Assembly (NCBI RefSeq): GCF_003668565.1 | Contig: NZ_RCWJ01000002.1 | Coordinates: 186,001 to 250,000 of the forward strand | DNA length: 64,000 bases | Reading direction: 5' to 3' | Source of the DNA: Mycetocola zhadangensis | GTDB lineage: Bacteria; Actinomycetota; Actinomycetes; Actinomycetales; Microbacteriaceae | In this document: one piece after another, positions 43,593-51,392 of the stretch | How positions within the stretch are numbered: the stretch's first letter is position 1 | How the letters are laid out: every line of letters begins with the position of its first letter | The notes under the pieces: generated by a model | What the model saw: only the letters and a program-made list of their open reading frames with translations | Databases searched by the model: none | What the model was told of the DNA's origin: nothing | Made by a program: the position numbers and the translations under genes

Positions 43593-44359
43593 ACGGACTT
43601 GTTGTCACCGACGTCAGGTTGCCCGCCGGTGAGCGCGGCCTTGGCGATCTTGAAGACGCTCACAACGCCGGGTTCGTCAGAGGTCCAGTACTCCGCTGAC
43701 TGAGCACTGATCTTGATCAGGGCAACGGTCGGGTCGTCCTTTCCGTCGGGAAACCACGCCCCGACAGCGGGCGACCACAGCTCGTCGATCTTCGCCCTGT
43801 CGTGCACCAGGGTGGCTGAGCCGGAAATCGAAAGGTAGCCCTTACCCGACTCGAAGGCTGCGTTGACCTGGTCGTTCGAGCGGATGTCGTCGACCTTCGA
43901 GCTCGGGTCCTGTGTGAAGAACCACAGGTCACCGTCGAAATCGATCTCCTGTGTGGCGAGTGGACGGCTGTGCAGTTGGCCGCTCGGCGTCACCGTCGTG
44001 AGCAGCGCAATTCTTGATGCCTTCACGAGTTTGGCGATGGTGGCCATGTCGTCATCATCGGCAGCGTGAAACTCGCTCGACGCCGGATTGGTGGTTTCGG
44101 CGTCGGTGCTCGGTGCCGTGACCGCGTCACTGATCCCTGCGTCGATGAGTCCGCCATCCGTTGTGGTCGTGACCTCGGCGGCCTCATTCGGGTCGGGGAT
44201 GGTTGCCGCGTCGTGGGCGGCGTCTGTTCGACCGTGTGCCGTGTTGATGGTGTCGGAGCTGGTGCCGATTGGTTCGCCAGACGGGCCCGTCGTGCCGGGA
44301 GATCCCGGTGTTCCTGCTCGTCCGGCGCGGGGTGTGTCGGCTGGATCGTTCAACGTCAT
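43583..44359 (-). CDS. Pyridoxamine 5'-phosphate oxidase-fold (general stress protein 26-like)
   Basis: A 258-residue protein with a disordered N-terminal half (1-120: Gly/Thr/Ser/Asp-rich) and a C-terminal flavin-binding split barrel: ADDDDMATIAKLVKASRIAL, then QLHSRPLATQEIDFDGDLWF and AKIDELWSPAVGAWFPDGKD, as in YzzA/GSP26-like proteins. The long N-terminal extension is unusual for the family. GGAGAG precedes the ATG at 44359. It ends within the 21-bp repeat array. Confidence 0.8.
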   Translation of the reverse strand: MTLNDPADTPRAGRAGTPGSPGTTGPSGEPIGTSSDTINTAHGRTDAAHDAATIPDPNEAAEVTTTTDGGLIDAGISDAVTAPSTDAETTNPASSEFHAADDDDMATIAKLVKASRIALLTTVTPSGQLHSRPLATQEIDFDGDLWFFTQDPSSKVDDIRSNDQVNAAFESGKGYLSISGSATLVHDRAKIDELWSPAVGAWFPDGKDDPTVALIKISAQSAEYWTSDEPGVVSVFKIAKAALTGGQPDVGDNKSVDL

Positions 44360-44547
44360 CGGTCTCTCCCTCAGTGTCTGGCTGCCGACGCTTTTCAAAG
44401 CACGCGCTGGCTCGTTCCTCGGAACGCTACGCCGTGGCATCCGTCGTCTTCTACCGGGTTGACAAGGTTTGGCGCGAGCGGCAGGCCGGGCCGCTCGGTC
44501 CAGCGGTTGACAGAACCGGGGAGAGCGGGACTACCGTCAGCATCACC

Positions 44548-45975
44548 ATGGAGTGGTTCGCCGCGGGAGATTATGAACTGGCTCGCCAGGTTCTTCAGCG
44601 CGGAATCGCCGCGCTCTACCTGATCGCTTTTGTCTCGGCCGCGAATCAGTTTCCGGCGCTGCTCGGCGAACGCGGCCTCCTGCCGGCTCCGTGGTTTCTC
44701 GACCGGGTGACGTTTCGGCAGTCGCCGAGCCTCTTCCACTGGAAATACAGCGACGCTTACCTCCTCGGCATCGCGTCGGCGGGAGCGGGCATCGCGGCCA
44801 CACTTGTGGCCGGTCTTCCGCAACAGGGGCCACCGTGGTTGCCGATGATCGCCTTCCTGCTGCTCTGGGTCGGCTACCTGTCGATCGTGAACATCGGACA
44901 GACGTTTTACGGCTTCGGCTGGGAGAGCCTGCTCTGCGAGGCCGGGTTCATCGTGGCCTTCCTCGGTTCGGACGAGGTCGCACCGCCCCTGGTGACGATC
45001 CTGTTTGTGCGATGGCTCGTGTTCCGGCTTGAGTTCGGTGCCGGAATGATCAAGATGCGGGGAGGGTCCGAGTGGCGAGACCTCACCGCGCTGACCTATC
45101 ACCACGAGACGCAGCCCATGCCGAATGCGGTGAGCTGGTACGCACACCATCTGCCGCGCTGGTTCCACAAGGGAGAGGTTCTCGGGAGTCACTTCGCCCA
45201 ATTGGTCGTGCCGTTTTTCCTGTTTGCTCCACAGCCCGTAGCATCCATCGCCGCAACCATCCTTATCCTGACCCAGCTCTGGCTGGTCGCCACCGGCAAC
45301 TTCGCCTGGCTCAACTGGATCACGATCGTGCTGGCGTTCTCCGCGATCAGTGACGATGTGGTCCGGGCAGTGATTCCCTCGCTCGGGCTCGTCGGTGCCG
45401 CGCCACCCACTCCACTGTGGTTCATGGTGCTCGTACTCGTGGTGACGGTGTTCCTGCTCGTGTTGAGCTGGCGGCCGCTCGTCAACCTGTTCTCCCGCCA
45501 CCAACTCATGAACGCCAGCTTCAACCGCTATCACCTGGTGAATGCGTATGGAGCGTTCGGGACGGTGACGAAGGTGCGCCTCGAAGTGATCATCGAGGGG
45601 TGCAGCGACGAGCACCCGTCACCGGACTCCGAATGGAAGCCATACGAGTTCAAGGGAAAACCGGGCGATGTGACGCGGAGGCCACGCCAGGTCGCCCCGT
45701 ATCACCTGCGGCTCGACTGGCTGATGTGGTTTCTGGCACTTGGAACGCCGGACAACCGCTGGTTCCAGATGCTGCTCGTGCGGCTGCTCGCCGGTGATCC
45801 GCGCACGGTGCGACTGCTGAGCCTGAACCCGTTTCCCGAGGCTCCGCCTCGCTGGATCCGGGCTCGTGCGTTTCGTTACCGATTCTCGACCCGCGCCGAG
45901 AAACGGCAGACCGGGGCGTGGTGGTCACGCACACTCGTCGGCACGCTTGTCGACCCGGTGACGTTGCGTCCGTGA
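44548..45975 (+). CDS. Lipase maturation factor family membrane protein (LMF1-like)
   Basis: A 475-residue multi-pass membrane protein similar to the LMF1/LMF2 family, known in vertebrates for folding lipases and found in Actinobacteria without assigned role. It shows LLPAPWFLDRVTFRQSPSLF, NIGQTFYGFGWESLLCEAGF, then RWLVFRLEFGAGMIKMRGG and TYHHETQPMPNAVSWYAHHL, all LMF hallmarks. A C-terminal soluble part (residues 330-475) follows the helices. ATG at 44548 is chosen over a much longer open frame. Confidence 0.88.
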   Translation: MEWFAAGDYELARQVLQRGIAALYLIAFVSAANQFPALLGERGLLPAPWFLDRVTFRQSPSLFHWKYSDAYLLGIASAGAGIAATLVAGLPQQGPPWLPMIAFLLLWVGYLSIVNIGQTFYGFGWESLLCEAGFIVAFLGSDEVAPPLVTILFVRWLVFRLEFGAGMIKMRGGSEWRDLTALTYHHETQPMPNAVSWYAHHLPRWFHKGEVLGSHFAQLVVPFFLFAPQPVASIAATILILTQLWLVATGNFAWLNWITIVLAFSAISDDVVRAVIPSLGLVGAAPPTPLWFMVLVLVVTVFLLVLSWRPLVNLFSRHQLMNASFNRYHLVNAYGAFGTVTKVRLEVIIEGCSDEHPSPDSEWKPYEFKGKPGDVTRRPRQVAPYHLRLDWLMWFLALGTPDNRWFQMLLVRLLAGDPRTVRLLSLNPFPEAPPRWIRARAFRYRFSTRAEKRQTGAWWSRTLVGTLVDPVTLRP

Positions 45976-45985
45976 GAGGCGACGG

Positions 45986-46438
45986 TTATCCCTGAGCACC
46001 AGGCGACGCTGGCCCATAGAGCTCGGCGGGGATCTGCGCAGTAAAGATGTGCGCCGTCACCGGGCCGACTCCCTTAAGCGCGGTGAGCCGTTCCGTGAGA
46101 TCTGTCTCATTCTCCGACGTCACGACGAGGCGGTGGACCGATCCGTAGTCGTCCACGATGGTGCGCATGACGGCGTGCAGGGTGTCGGCCATTTGGTAGT
46201 CGAGCCGCACATAGCCGCCCCGGTCGAGAAGACGTCGCAGCGGCTCGCGCTTGAGCGTGCCGAACGCCGAGGGATTGGTGAGCCCACCCGCGATCAGCGT
46301 CCGATAGGTTGCGGCAGCCACAGACTGCTGAATCGGCCGACCAAACAGGACGCTCGCCAGAAACCAGCGGTAAAGCTGCTCGGGTGACCCGCCCGCCGGA
46401 TTCAGATCAAGGTCGGCCGGCGTCAGGTGGGCCCTCAT
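45986..46438 (-). CDS. HhH-GPD-like protein (endonuclease III-type fold), short
   Basis: A 150-residue protein whose C-terminal part reads LTALKGVGPVTAHIFTAQIP, a helix-hairpin-helix like that of Nth/MutY glycosylases. Its N-terminal part resembles the first helical domain of that superfamily (LYRWFLASVLFGRPIQQSVA). No iron-sulfur cluster cysteines exist, and the conserved Asp after the HhH is not evident, so glycosylase activity is doubtful. Its ATG overlaps the stop of the upstream small gene (ATGA). Confidence 0.5.
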   Translation of the reverse strand: MRAHLTPADLDLNPAGGSPEQLYRWFLASVLFGRPIQQSVAAATYRTLIAGGLTNPSAFGTLKREPLRRLLDRGGYVRLDYQMADTLHAVMRTIVDDYGSVHRLVVTSENETDLTERLTALKGVGPVTAHIFTAQIPAELYGPASPGAQG

Positions 46439-46620
46439 TCGGCTGGCGAGTCCTCCGAGGACTGACCGGCGTTTCCGTTGCCCTCGCCGAGACCGGTTCC
46501 ATCACCGATTCCCTCGTCGGCACCGAATCCAGCGTCATCCGAGGTGTCAGTGTCGGACGTGGGTGCGGCGTCGTCGGATCGGGGGTTGGAGTCCTGAGGG
46601 GTTTCTTCGTGGTTCGTCAT
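46435..46620 (-). CDS. Small acidic, disordered protein, 61 aa
   Basis: Begins MTNHEETPQDSNPRSDDAAP and is composed almost wholly of Asp, Glu, Gly, Ser and Thr, with no basic residue after position 14. Expected to be unstructured. Its stop overlaps the start of the HhH-like gene by four bases, so the two are coupled. No family recognised. Confidence 0.55.
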   Translation of the reverse strand: MTNHEETPQDSNPRSDDAAPTSDTDTSDDAGFGADEGIGDGTGLGEGNGNAGQSSEDSPAE

Positions 46621-46748
46621 GGGGCGAGCGTACGCCGACCCAATTCGAGCCGCTGAGGGGTTGACGACCGCAGCCGCCACGTGGCATCCGCTTGTCGTGT
46701 GGTTGTCAACGGATGGAAGCGACGGCTGGGAAGCGGTAAACAGGAGGC

Positions 46749-48335
46749 ATGACAGATGAGCCTGGCCGTTCGCAGACCGAGATCGAGCGCAAGTACGACG
46801 TTGACAGGCAGGTGCAGTTGCCCGACCTGACCGGCGTCGCCGGAATCGCATCGGTCGAGGTTCATGACCCGGTCACGCTTGAGGCGGTGTACTACGACAC
46901 CGCGACTTGTGATCTGGCGCGTCGTCGGGTGATCATCCGACGGCGTGAGGGCGGTGGTGACGCTGGATGGCACATCAAGAAGCCGGCAGCTGAGGGGCGT
47001 ACCGAGCTGCACTGGCCGGTTGGAGAGGACACCGGGGTTGTTCCCGATGCCGTGCTCGAACCGGTGCGGGCGGTGGTGCGGGATCGCGAGCTCACTCCGC
47101 TCGCCCGGATCGTTACTCGGCGGACGGCTGTTCACCTGCTCGATGCCGCCGGCGTCGGGGTGGTTGAACTTGCCGACGATGAGGTTGAGGGCGGTGACGT
47201 CCGCAACGGTGCGTTGCGCACGTGGCGCGAGTGGGAGGTGGAGCTGCTCGGTGGGGCCCCGGATACCGAAGAGGGTCGCACCGTTCTGTTGGACCAGATC
47301 GAACGGATGCTCGGAGCCGTCGGCGCACACCCATCCCCGAGTGTCTCGAAGATGGCCCGCACCCTCGGGGTCGATTCGCTCACCGATGTGACGCCCGCTC
47401 TTGGTGCGGCTCCCGGGGCGCCCGAGCCGGGTGAGGATCGGGCGCAGGCCGATCTCGAACCGGGCAGCGTGGCATCCGTCGTCGTTCCCGCACTGGCTGA
47501 CCTGGTTCTCGCGCTTGAACAGGCCGACCCTGCCGCCCGTGCTGACGAACCCGATGCTGTGCACCAAATGCGCACGACGGTTCGGCGCCTGCGGAGTGTG
47601 CTTGCCGCGTTCCGCAGGATCTTTGATCGAGACGTGGTCGATGAGCTGCGCGATCGTTTGGCACGGTTCGGTTCAGTTTTGGGTGAGGCCCGAGATGCTG
47701 AGGTGCGTGGCCTGCGGGCGCGGGCCTACCTCGACGGCCTGCCGGTGCAGCAGGACGATGACGACGCTCGCGCTCGACTCATTGACGGCGCCCAGTCCGA
47801 CTACCGGGAGGCGCATGACCGGTTGCGTCGGGGGCTCACCTCGCCCGAGTACTTCCGGTTGCTCGATGCGCTCGACAAGTTCGTGGCTCGTCCGCCGCTA
47901 ACCGATGCGGCGTCGAAGCCAGCGGCAAATGCCGTCGCCTCCGCGGTCGCTCGTGAAATCCGTCGGGTGAAAAAGCGAGCGGATGCCATCGGTGCTGATG
48001 GCGGGAACCTCGAGGCTCAGTTGCACGCTGTGCGACGTGCCGGACGACGGTTGCGGTACACGGCCGAAGATGTTGCCTACAACGGAGACGGTGGTTCGGC
48101 CTATGCCGGAGTCGCCGAGGCGGGCGAACGCGTTCAGGATACCCTCGGTGAGCATCGCGACAGCGTCCTGTTCGGACAGCATCTCGTGCTCACTTCGAAT
48201 CGGGCCGACGCCGAGGGTGAGAAGACGTTCGTCTACGGAGTGCTCGCCGGGCTCAACGACCAGAGTGGCCAGGCGGCGCTTGACGAGTCGTCACGAGCTA
48301 TCGATGGTGTCGAGGGGTTTGCCGACCGGTTCTGA
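46749..48335 (+). CDS. CYTH and CHAD domain protein
   Basis: A 528-residue fusion. The N-terminal CYTH domain (about 8-205) has the defining ExExK motif at 11-15 (EIERKYDV) and alternating Arg/Lys/Glu strands that bind triphosphates and metal. The C-terminal CHAD domain (about 240-520) contains the basic helices HQMRTTVRRLRSVLAAFRRI and HAVRRAGRRLRYTAED, which bind polyphosphate. This architecture suggests inorganic triphosphate or polyphosphate metabolism. Its last 45 bases overlap the opposite HNH gene. Confidence 0.92.
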   Translation: MTDEPGRSQTEIERKYDVDRQVQLPDLTGVAGIASVEVHDPVTLEAVYYDTATCDLARRRVIIRRREGGGDAGWHIKKPAAEGRTELHWPVGEDTGVVPDAVLEPVRAVVRDRELTPLARIVTRRTAVHLLDAAGVGVVELADDEVEGGDVRNGALRTWREWEVELLGGAPDTEEGRTVLLDQIERMLGAVGAHPSPSVSKMARTLGVDSLTDVTPALGAAPGAPEPGEDRAQADLEPGSVASVVVPALADLVLALEQADPAARADEPDAVHQMRTTVRRLRSVLAAFRRIFDRDVVDELRDRLARFGSVLGEARDAEVRGLRARAYLDGLPVQQDDDDARARLIDGAQSDYREAHDRLRRGLTSPEYFRLLDALDKFVARPPLTDAASKPAANAVASAVAREIRRVKKRADAIGADGGNLEAQLHAVRRAGRRLRYTAEDVAYNGDGGSAYAGVAEAGERVQDTLGEHRDSVLFGQHLVLTSNRADAEGEKTFVYGVLAGLNDQSGQAALDESSRAIDGVEGFADRF

Positions 48336-49964
48336 CCTCGCCGGCGGCCCGGTGGGGGCGCGGGCCGCGGGCCGTGCGCGTTTGCGAGCTCGCATGAGTC
48401 CGGATTTACTCTCGAGCGGAATTTCTTTCTGATCGGGGTCGACACCGACGGGAGGGACCAGGACATAGTCGGTCTCCCGACGTCGGATTACCCAGCCGGT
48501 GTTGTGCAACAGCATGTGGTGATGTCGGCAGAGCAGGATGCCGTCGATCACCTCGGTCTTTGGCGACATGCTCCACGGGATGATGTGGTGCGCTTCGGTC
48601 CAGGACACCGGGCGATCGCAGTTCGGGAACATGCAGCCACCGTCGCGCACCGCCAGAGCCCGCCGTTGCCTGCGGTCGAACAGGCGCTTGCCTATGCTCG
48701 ACTCGAACGGGACGTTGTCGGGGCTGAGCAGAATGGCTGTGAGTTCTGCGGAGCAGATGGTGCGCTCAAGAGTGGCACCGGAGACGGCTTCTCGCGAGTC
48801 TTCGAGCATCCCTGTTCCTGTGAGCCCTCCAGCCTCGGAGCGGGTGTCGAGGCTGTCGGCGGTGACGACGATGCGAACCGCTGACTGCCGCGGAAACAAC
48901 ACACCGGGGTCAGCCTCCGCACCAAGTTCCATCAGCTGGATCATCGTGTCCAGTGCAATTTGCTCTGTGCTGCGCGGGTCCGCGATCAGTGCTTCTGCGG
49001 CTGCGATATTTTTCGCGTCGACGAAACGAGGGCCGCCCCTGCGGGGACCTGTGGCCGCATCGATGAGAGTGGAGAAGATTGCCTCGTTCTCGGGGTCGAG
49101 TCGAAGAGCGACCCCGCGCATTCCTGTGGCGTCGCGCCGAAGCATCCGAAGACCGCGCATTTCGCGGAGCGCTCCCTCCCGTTGCGCTACGCCGGTCACG
49201 TCGATGAGATTGCGCTCTTCGCGCGCGAGGCGGCCGAGTTCATCCATGTCTGTGGTGTTTGCCAGGGGCAACAGTCGCTCAGCCGCTGCCTGAAGGAGAT
49301 CTGCTGGTGCGTCCTCGGTGGGGTCGCCAAGTCCTCGTGTGATCGCTTCGGCCGCGCTGGTCGACAGTGTGCCTTTGGAGGCGGCGAGGGAGATCGGGAA
49401 ATGCCACGGGACTTTCACCGTGAGGGAAACGTCGGGTTCCTCGCCGTCGGCCTCGACCTGCCTCGACGAGGCTTGGGCCTGCGCCCGTTCAACCGCCTTA
49501 GCCTCGCCCATTGCTCCACCGATACGCACCTGCCGGGCAGCGTCTCGGTAGCTCGAGCCAGTGAGGGACTGCACGAGGTGCTCAGCCGTGCGCACTCCCC
49601 GACGCTGGGCGAGCCCGGAGTATCCGAGTTCCCGGTCGGAGAGAACCGCGATGCGGCCGGCACCAATAGCCACGAGAGCTTCGCCGAGCTTCATCACCTC
49701 AGCCGCGGTTCGTGTGAACCATTCGACCTCGTCGGCATCGAGCCGATCCACCAGGTCGTGGGCGTTGAGGTCGGTGATGCCGGGTTTGCTAACGCCGGGG
49801 TCACTGGTGCCCGGGTCAGCCCTGCCGGCGTTGCTCATGCTAACGCCGGGGGTGTCCGATCCAGCGGGGCCGACGTGTGAGTCGGTGAGGATCTGGGCCG
49901 GGAGCCCGAGACCGACGCGCAATTGCGCGACGACCTCTGGCAACCGATCCAGAATCTGAGACAT
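48291..49964 (-). CDS. DUF222 / HNH endonuclease signature-motif protein (13E12 family)
   Basis: A 557-residue protein of the actinobacterial 13E12-repeat family. The DUF222 region covers about 65-400, and the HNH nuclease motif near 455-500 reads CMFPNCDRPVSWTEAHHIIP and LCRHHHMLLHNTGW. A low-complexity N-terminal linker (about 42-75) with S-x-P-G-V-type repeats is encoded by repeated DNA near 49785-49860. Such genes often occur in several copies per genome. Actual nuclease activity is not established. The ATG at 49964 is preceded by GGGAG. Confidence 0.88.
   Translation of the reverse strand: MSQILDRLPEVVAQLRVGLGLPAQILTDSHVGPAGSDTPGVSMSNAGRADPGTSDPGVSKPGITDLNAHDLVDRLDADEVEWFTRTAAEVMKLGEALVAIGAGRIAVLSDRELGYSGLAQRRGVRTAEHLVQSLTGSSYRDAARQVRIGGAMGEAKAVERAQAQASSRQVEADGEEPDVSLTVKVPWHFPISLAASKGTLSTSAAEAITRGLGDPTEDAPADLLQAAAERLLPLANTTDMDELGRLAREERNLIDVTGVAQREGALREMRGLRMLRRDATGMRGVALRLDPENEAIFSTLIDAATGPRRGGPRFVDAKNIAAAEALIADPRSTEQIALDTMIQLMELGAEADPGVLFPRQSAVRIVVTADSLDTRSEAGGLTGTGMLEDSREAVSGATLERTICSAELTAILLSPDNVPFESSIGKRLFDRRQRRALAVRDGGCMFPNCDRPVSWTEAHHIIPWSMSPKTEVIDGILLCRHHHMLLHNTGWVIRRRETDYVLVPPVGVDPDQKEIPLESKSGLMRARKRARPAARAPTGPPARSEPVGKPLDTIDSS
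49785..49860 (-). repeat. Degenerate repeats inside the HNH gene
   Basis: GCTAACGCCGGGG occurs twice, about 51 bp apart, among related GCCCGGGTCAG and GCCGGCGTTGC segments, encoding the P-G-V/T/I linker of the HNH protein. Confidence 0.6.
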
Positions 49965-50057
49965 GCTCCCACCATGCTGGCGAAGAGGATGCAACGGAAC
50001 CCTCGCCTGGCGAACGGTGGATAGTGCTCGCTAACTTTCCCCTGTGGAGGGCGGTGC

Positions 50058-50360
50058 TCAGGAGAGGCCGGCGTGTCCGCTCAGGTCGATCTCGTCCGGG
50101 TCTACCTCGATGTCTCCGACATCATCCGGGCCACCGGTGCCAGGCAGGAGGTTGACGTCATCCTGGTTGATGGCGGGGTCATCGAGAGCAAGCGAGTCCG
50201 ACCCGTCCTGCTGCAGTTGCTCGGTCTCGAGTCCACTCGATGGGCTGTAGGAACGGTCTTTGGTCGTCTGCTCGCGGTCGTTCAGGTCACCGCTCTTGGT
50301 GCGCTGCACGGGGTCGCCGCTCTCGATGTTGTCGCCTGGGTTCAGTGTCTCGTCGCTCAT
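50058..50360 (-). CDS. Small acidic hypothetical protein, 100 aa
   Basis: Begins MSDETLNPGDNIESGDPVQR and ends DEIDLSGHAGLS. Acidic, Asp/Gly/Ser/Gln-rich, with no membrane segment, signal peptide or known domain. It reads leftward; its start lies 76 bp from a 190-bp pentanucleotide array that would form its upstream region. Ribosome-binding site is weak. Confidence 0.55.
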   Translation of the reverse strand: MSDETLNPGDNIESGDPVQRTKSGDLNDREQTTKDRSYSPSSGLETEQLQQDGSDSLALDDPAINQDDVNLLPGTGGPDDVGDIEVDPDEIDLSGHAGLS

Positions 50361-50435
50361 GATTCGAGGTTACGGTCGGGCGGAAGAGGCGAGAAGGCCC
50401 TTGCATTTCGCGCAGCGATCCCGCAGAGTGCGGCC

Positions 50436-50625
50436 GATGCGATGCGATGCGATGCGATGCGATGCGATGCGATGCGGTGCGGTGCGGTGCGGTGCGGTGC
50501 GGTGCGGTGCGGTGCGGTGCGGTGCGGTGCGGTGCGGTGCGGTGCGGTGCGGTGCGGTGCGGTGCGGTGCGGTGCGGTGCGATGCGGTGCGATGCGATGC
50601 GATGCGATGCGATGCGATGCGGTGC
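50436..50625. repeat. Pentanucleotide microsatellite (GATGC/GGTGC)x38
   Basis: A pure array of 38 five-base units: 8 GATGC, 21 GGTGC, 1 GATGC, 1 GGTGC, 6 GATGC, 1 GGTGC. No stop codon occurs in any frame on either strand. It lies between the PepSY gene terminator and the small acidic gene, upstream of the latter. The A-type units flank the G-type block on both sides. Slippage would change promoter-to-gene distance by 5 bp per unit. Confidence 0.97.
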
Positions 50626-50669
50626 GGTGGGTGGCATGCGGTGCGGTGCATCGGGGCGGCCCCACGCAG

Positions 50670-50700
50670 AACGGGCCGAGCGCTCAGCGCCCGACCCGTT
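50670..50700 (-). terminator. Terminator-like hairpin after PepSY gene
   Basis: Fourteen-base arms (50670-50683 and 50687-50700) pair around a three-base loop in the leftward transcript, with two G-U pairs. The T-tract is poor. Confidence 0.6.
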
Positions 50701-50722
50701 TTCTCGCGAAAGGAGCGCGAGC

Positions 50723-51316
50723 CTACTTCTGAACGGCGGCGTCGTCGTTCACGCCGTCTTCGTCGATCCGCACGACGCCGAACGACTCGTCGAGTTCGAC
50801 ATCTGCCTGCGTGCCGTCGTCACGGGTGACCTCGACCTCGAAAGCGTGGTCGACATCGTCGCTGCGGTCGATGTCCGTCACTGTTCCGGCGACAGCGGCG
50901 AGAGCGGCCGCCTCAGCGCCCGAGCGTTCCTCGTCGGTGAGCGGTACGTCGTCCGAGTCGTCGGCCCGCTGCCCGTCCGATCCACTCGAACCGTTGGAGT
51001 TTCCCGAACCGTCGTCACCCGAGTTGTCGTCCCGGTCGACAGCGAGCACGGCGAACGCCTCATCTAGCCGAACGTCGACCTCGCGGCCGTTGTCGAGGGT
51101 GACCTCGACCTCGTATCCGCCGTCGTCTGCTTCCGAGTCGGTGACCTTTCCTTCGCCGACCTCGTCGAGCGCTGCCTGCGAGGCCTTCTCCAGTGTCGAC
51201 CCGGTGAGGGTGTCGTCGTTGTCGAACGGATCGGTCACCGCGACGGCGACCCCTGTTCCTCCGAGCACGAGCACCGCGGCGAGTACGGACCCGATCACTA
51301 CTGTCTTCTTCTTCAC
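50723..51316 (-). CDS. Membrane-anchored protein with two PepSY domains
   Basis: A 197-residue exported protein. A basic start and hydrophobic segment (VKKKTVVIGSVLAAVLVLGG) act as a signal anchor. Two PepSY repeats follow (about 40-100: YEVEVTLDNGREVDVRLDEAF; 140-190: FEVEVTRDDGTQADVELDES), joined by an acidic Ser/Gly/Asp linker. PepSY domains inhibit peptidases or bind signals. AAGGAGG precedes the GTG at 51316. It follows the histidine kinase and is probably in its operon. Confidence 0.85.
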   Translation of the reverse strand: MKKKTVVIGSVLAAVLVLGGTGVAVAVTDPFDNDDTLTGSTLEKASQAALDEVGEGKVTDSEADDGGYEVEVTLDNGREVDVRLDEAFAVLAVDRDDNSGDDGSGNSNGSSGSDGQRADDSDDVPLTDEERSGAEAAALAAVAGTVTDIDRSDDVDHAFEVEVTRDDGTQADVELDESFGVVRIDEDGVNDDAAVQK

Positions 51317-51392
51317 GAGAGCCTCCTTGTGGCGTTTGTTCCACTGTGCACGGGAGGTGCTGAAGCGCTCCTGAAGCTTCCTGCACGATTTT

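Noticed and set aside
43168-43608. Minus-strand frame with repeating SDARS heptads
   Set aside because: It is the translation of the 21-bp array running antisense through a convincing + strand gene.
50260-50829. Long open frames with MRCDA/AVRCG peptides on + and HRTAP peptides on -
   Set aside because: They are produced by the stop-free pentanucleotide array; no ribosome site or family similarity supports them.
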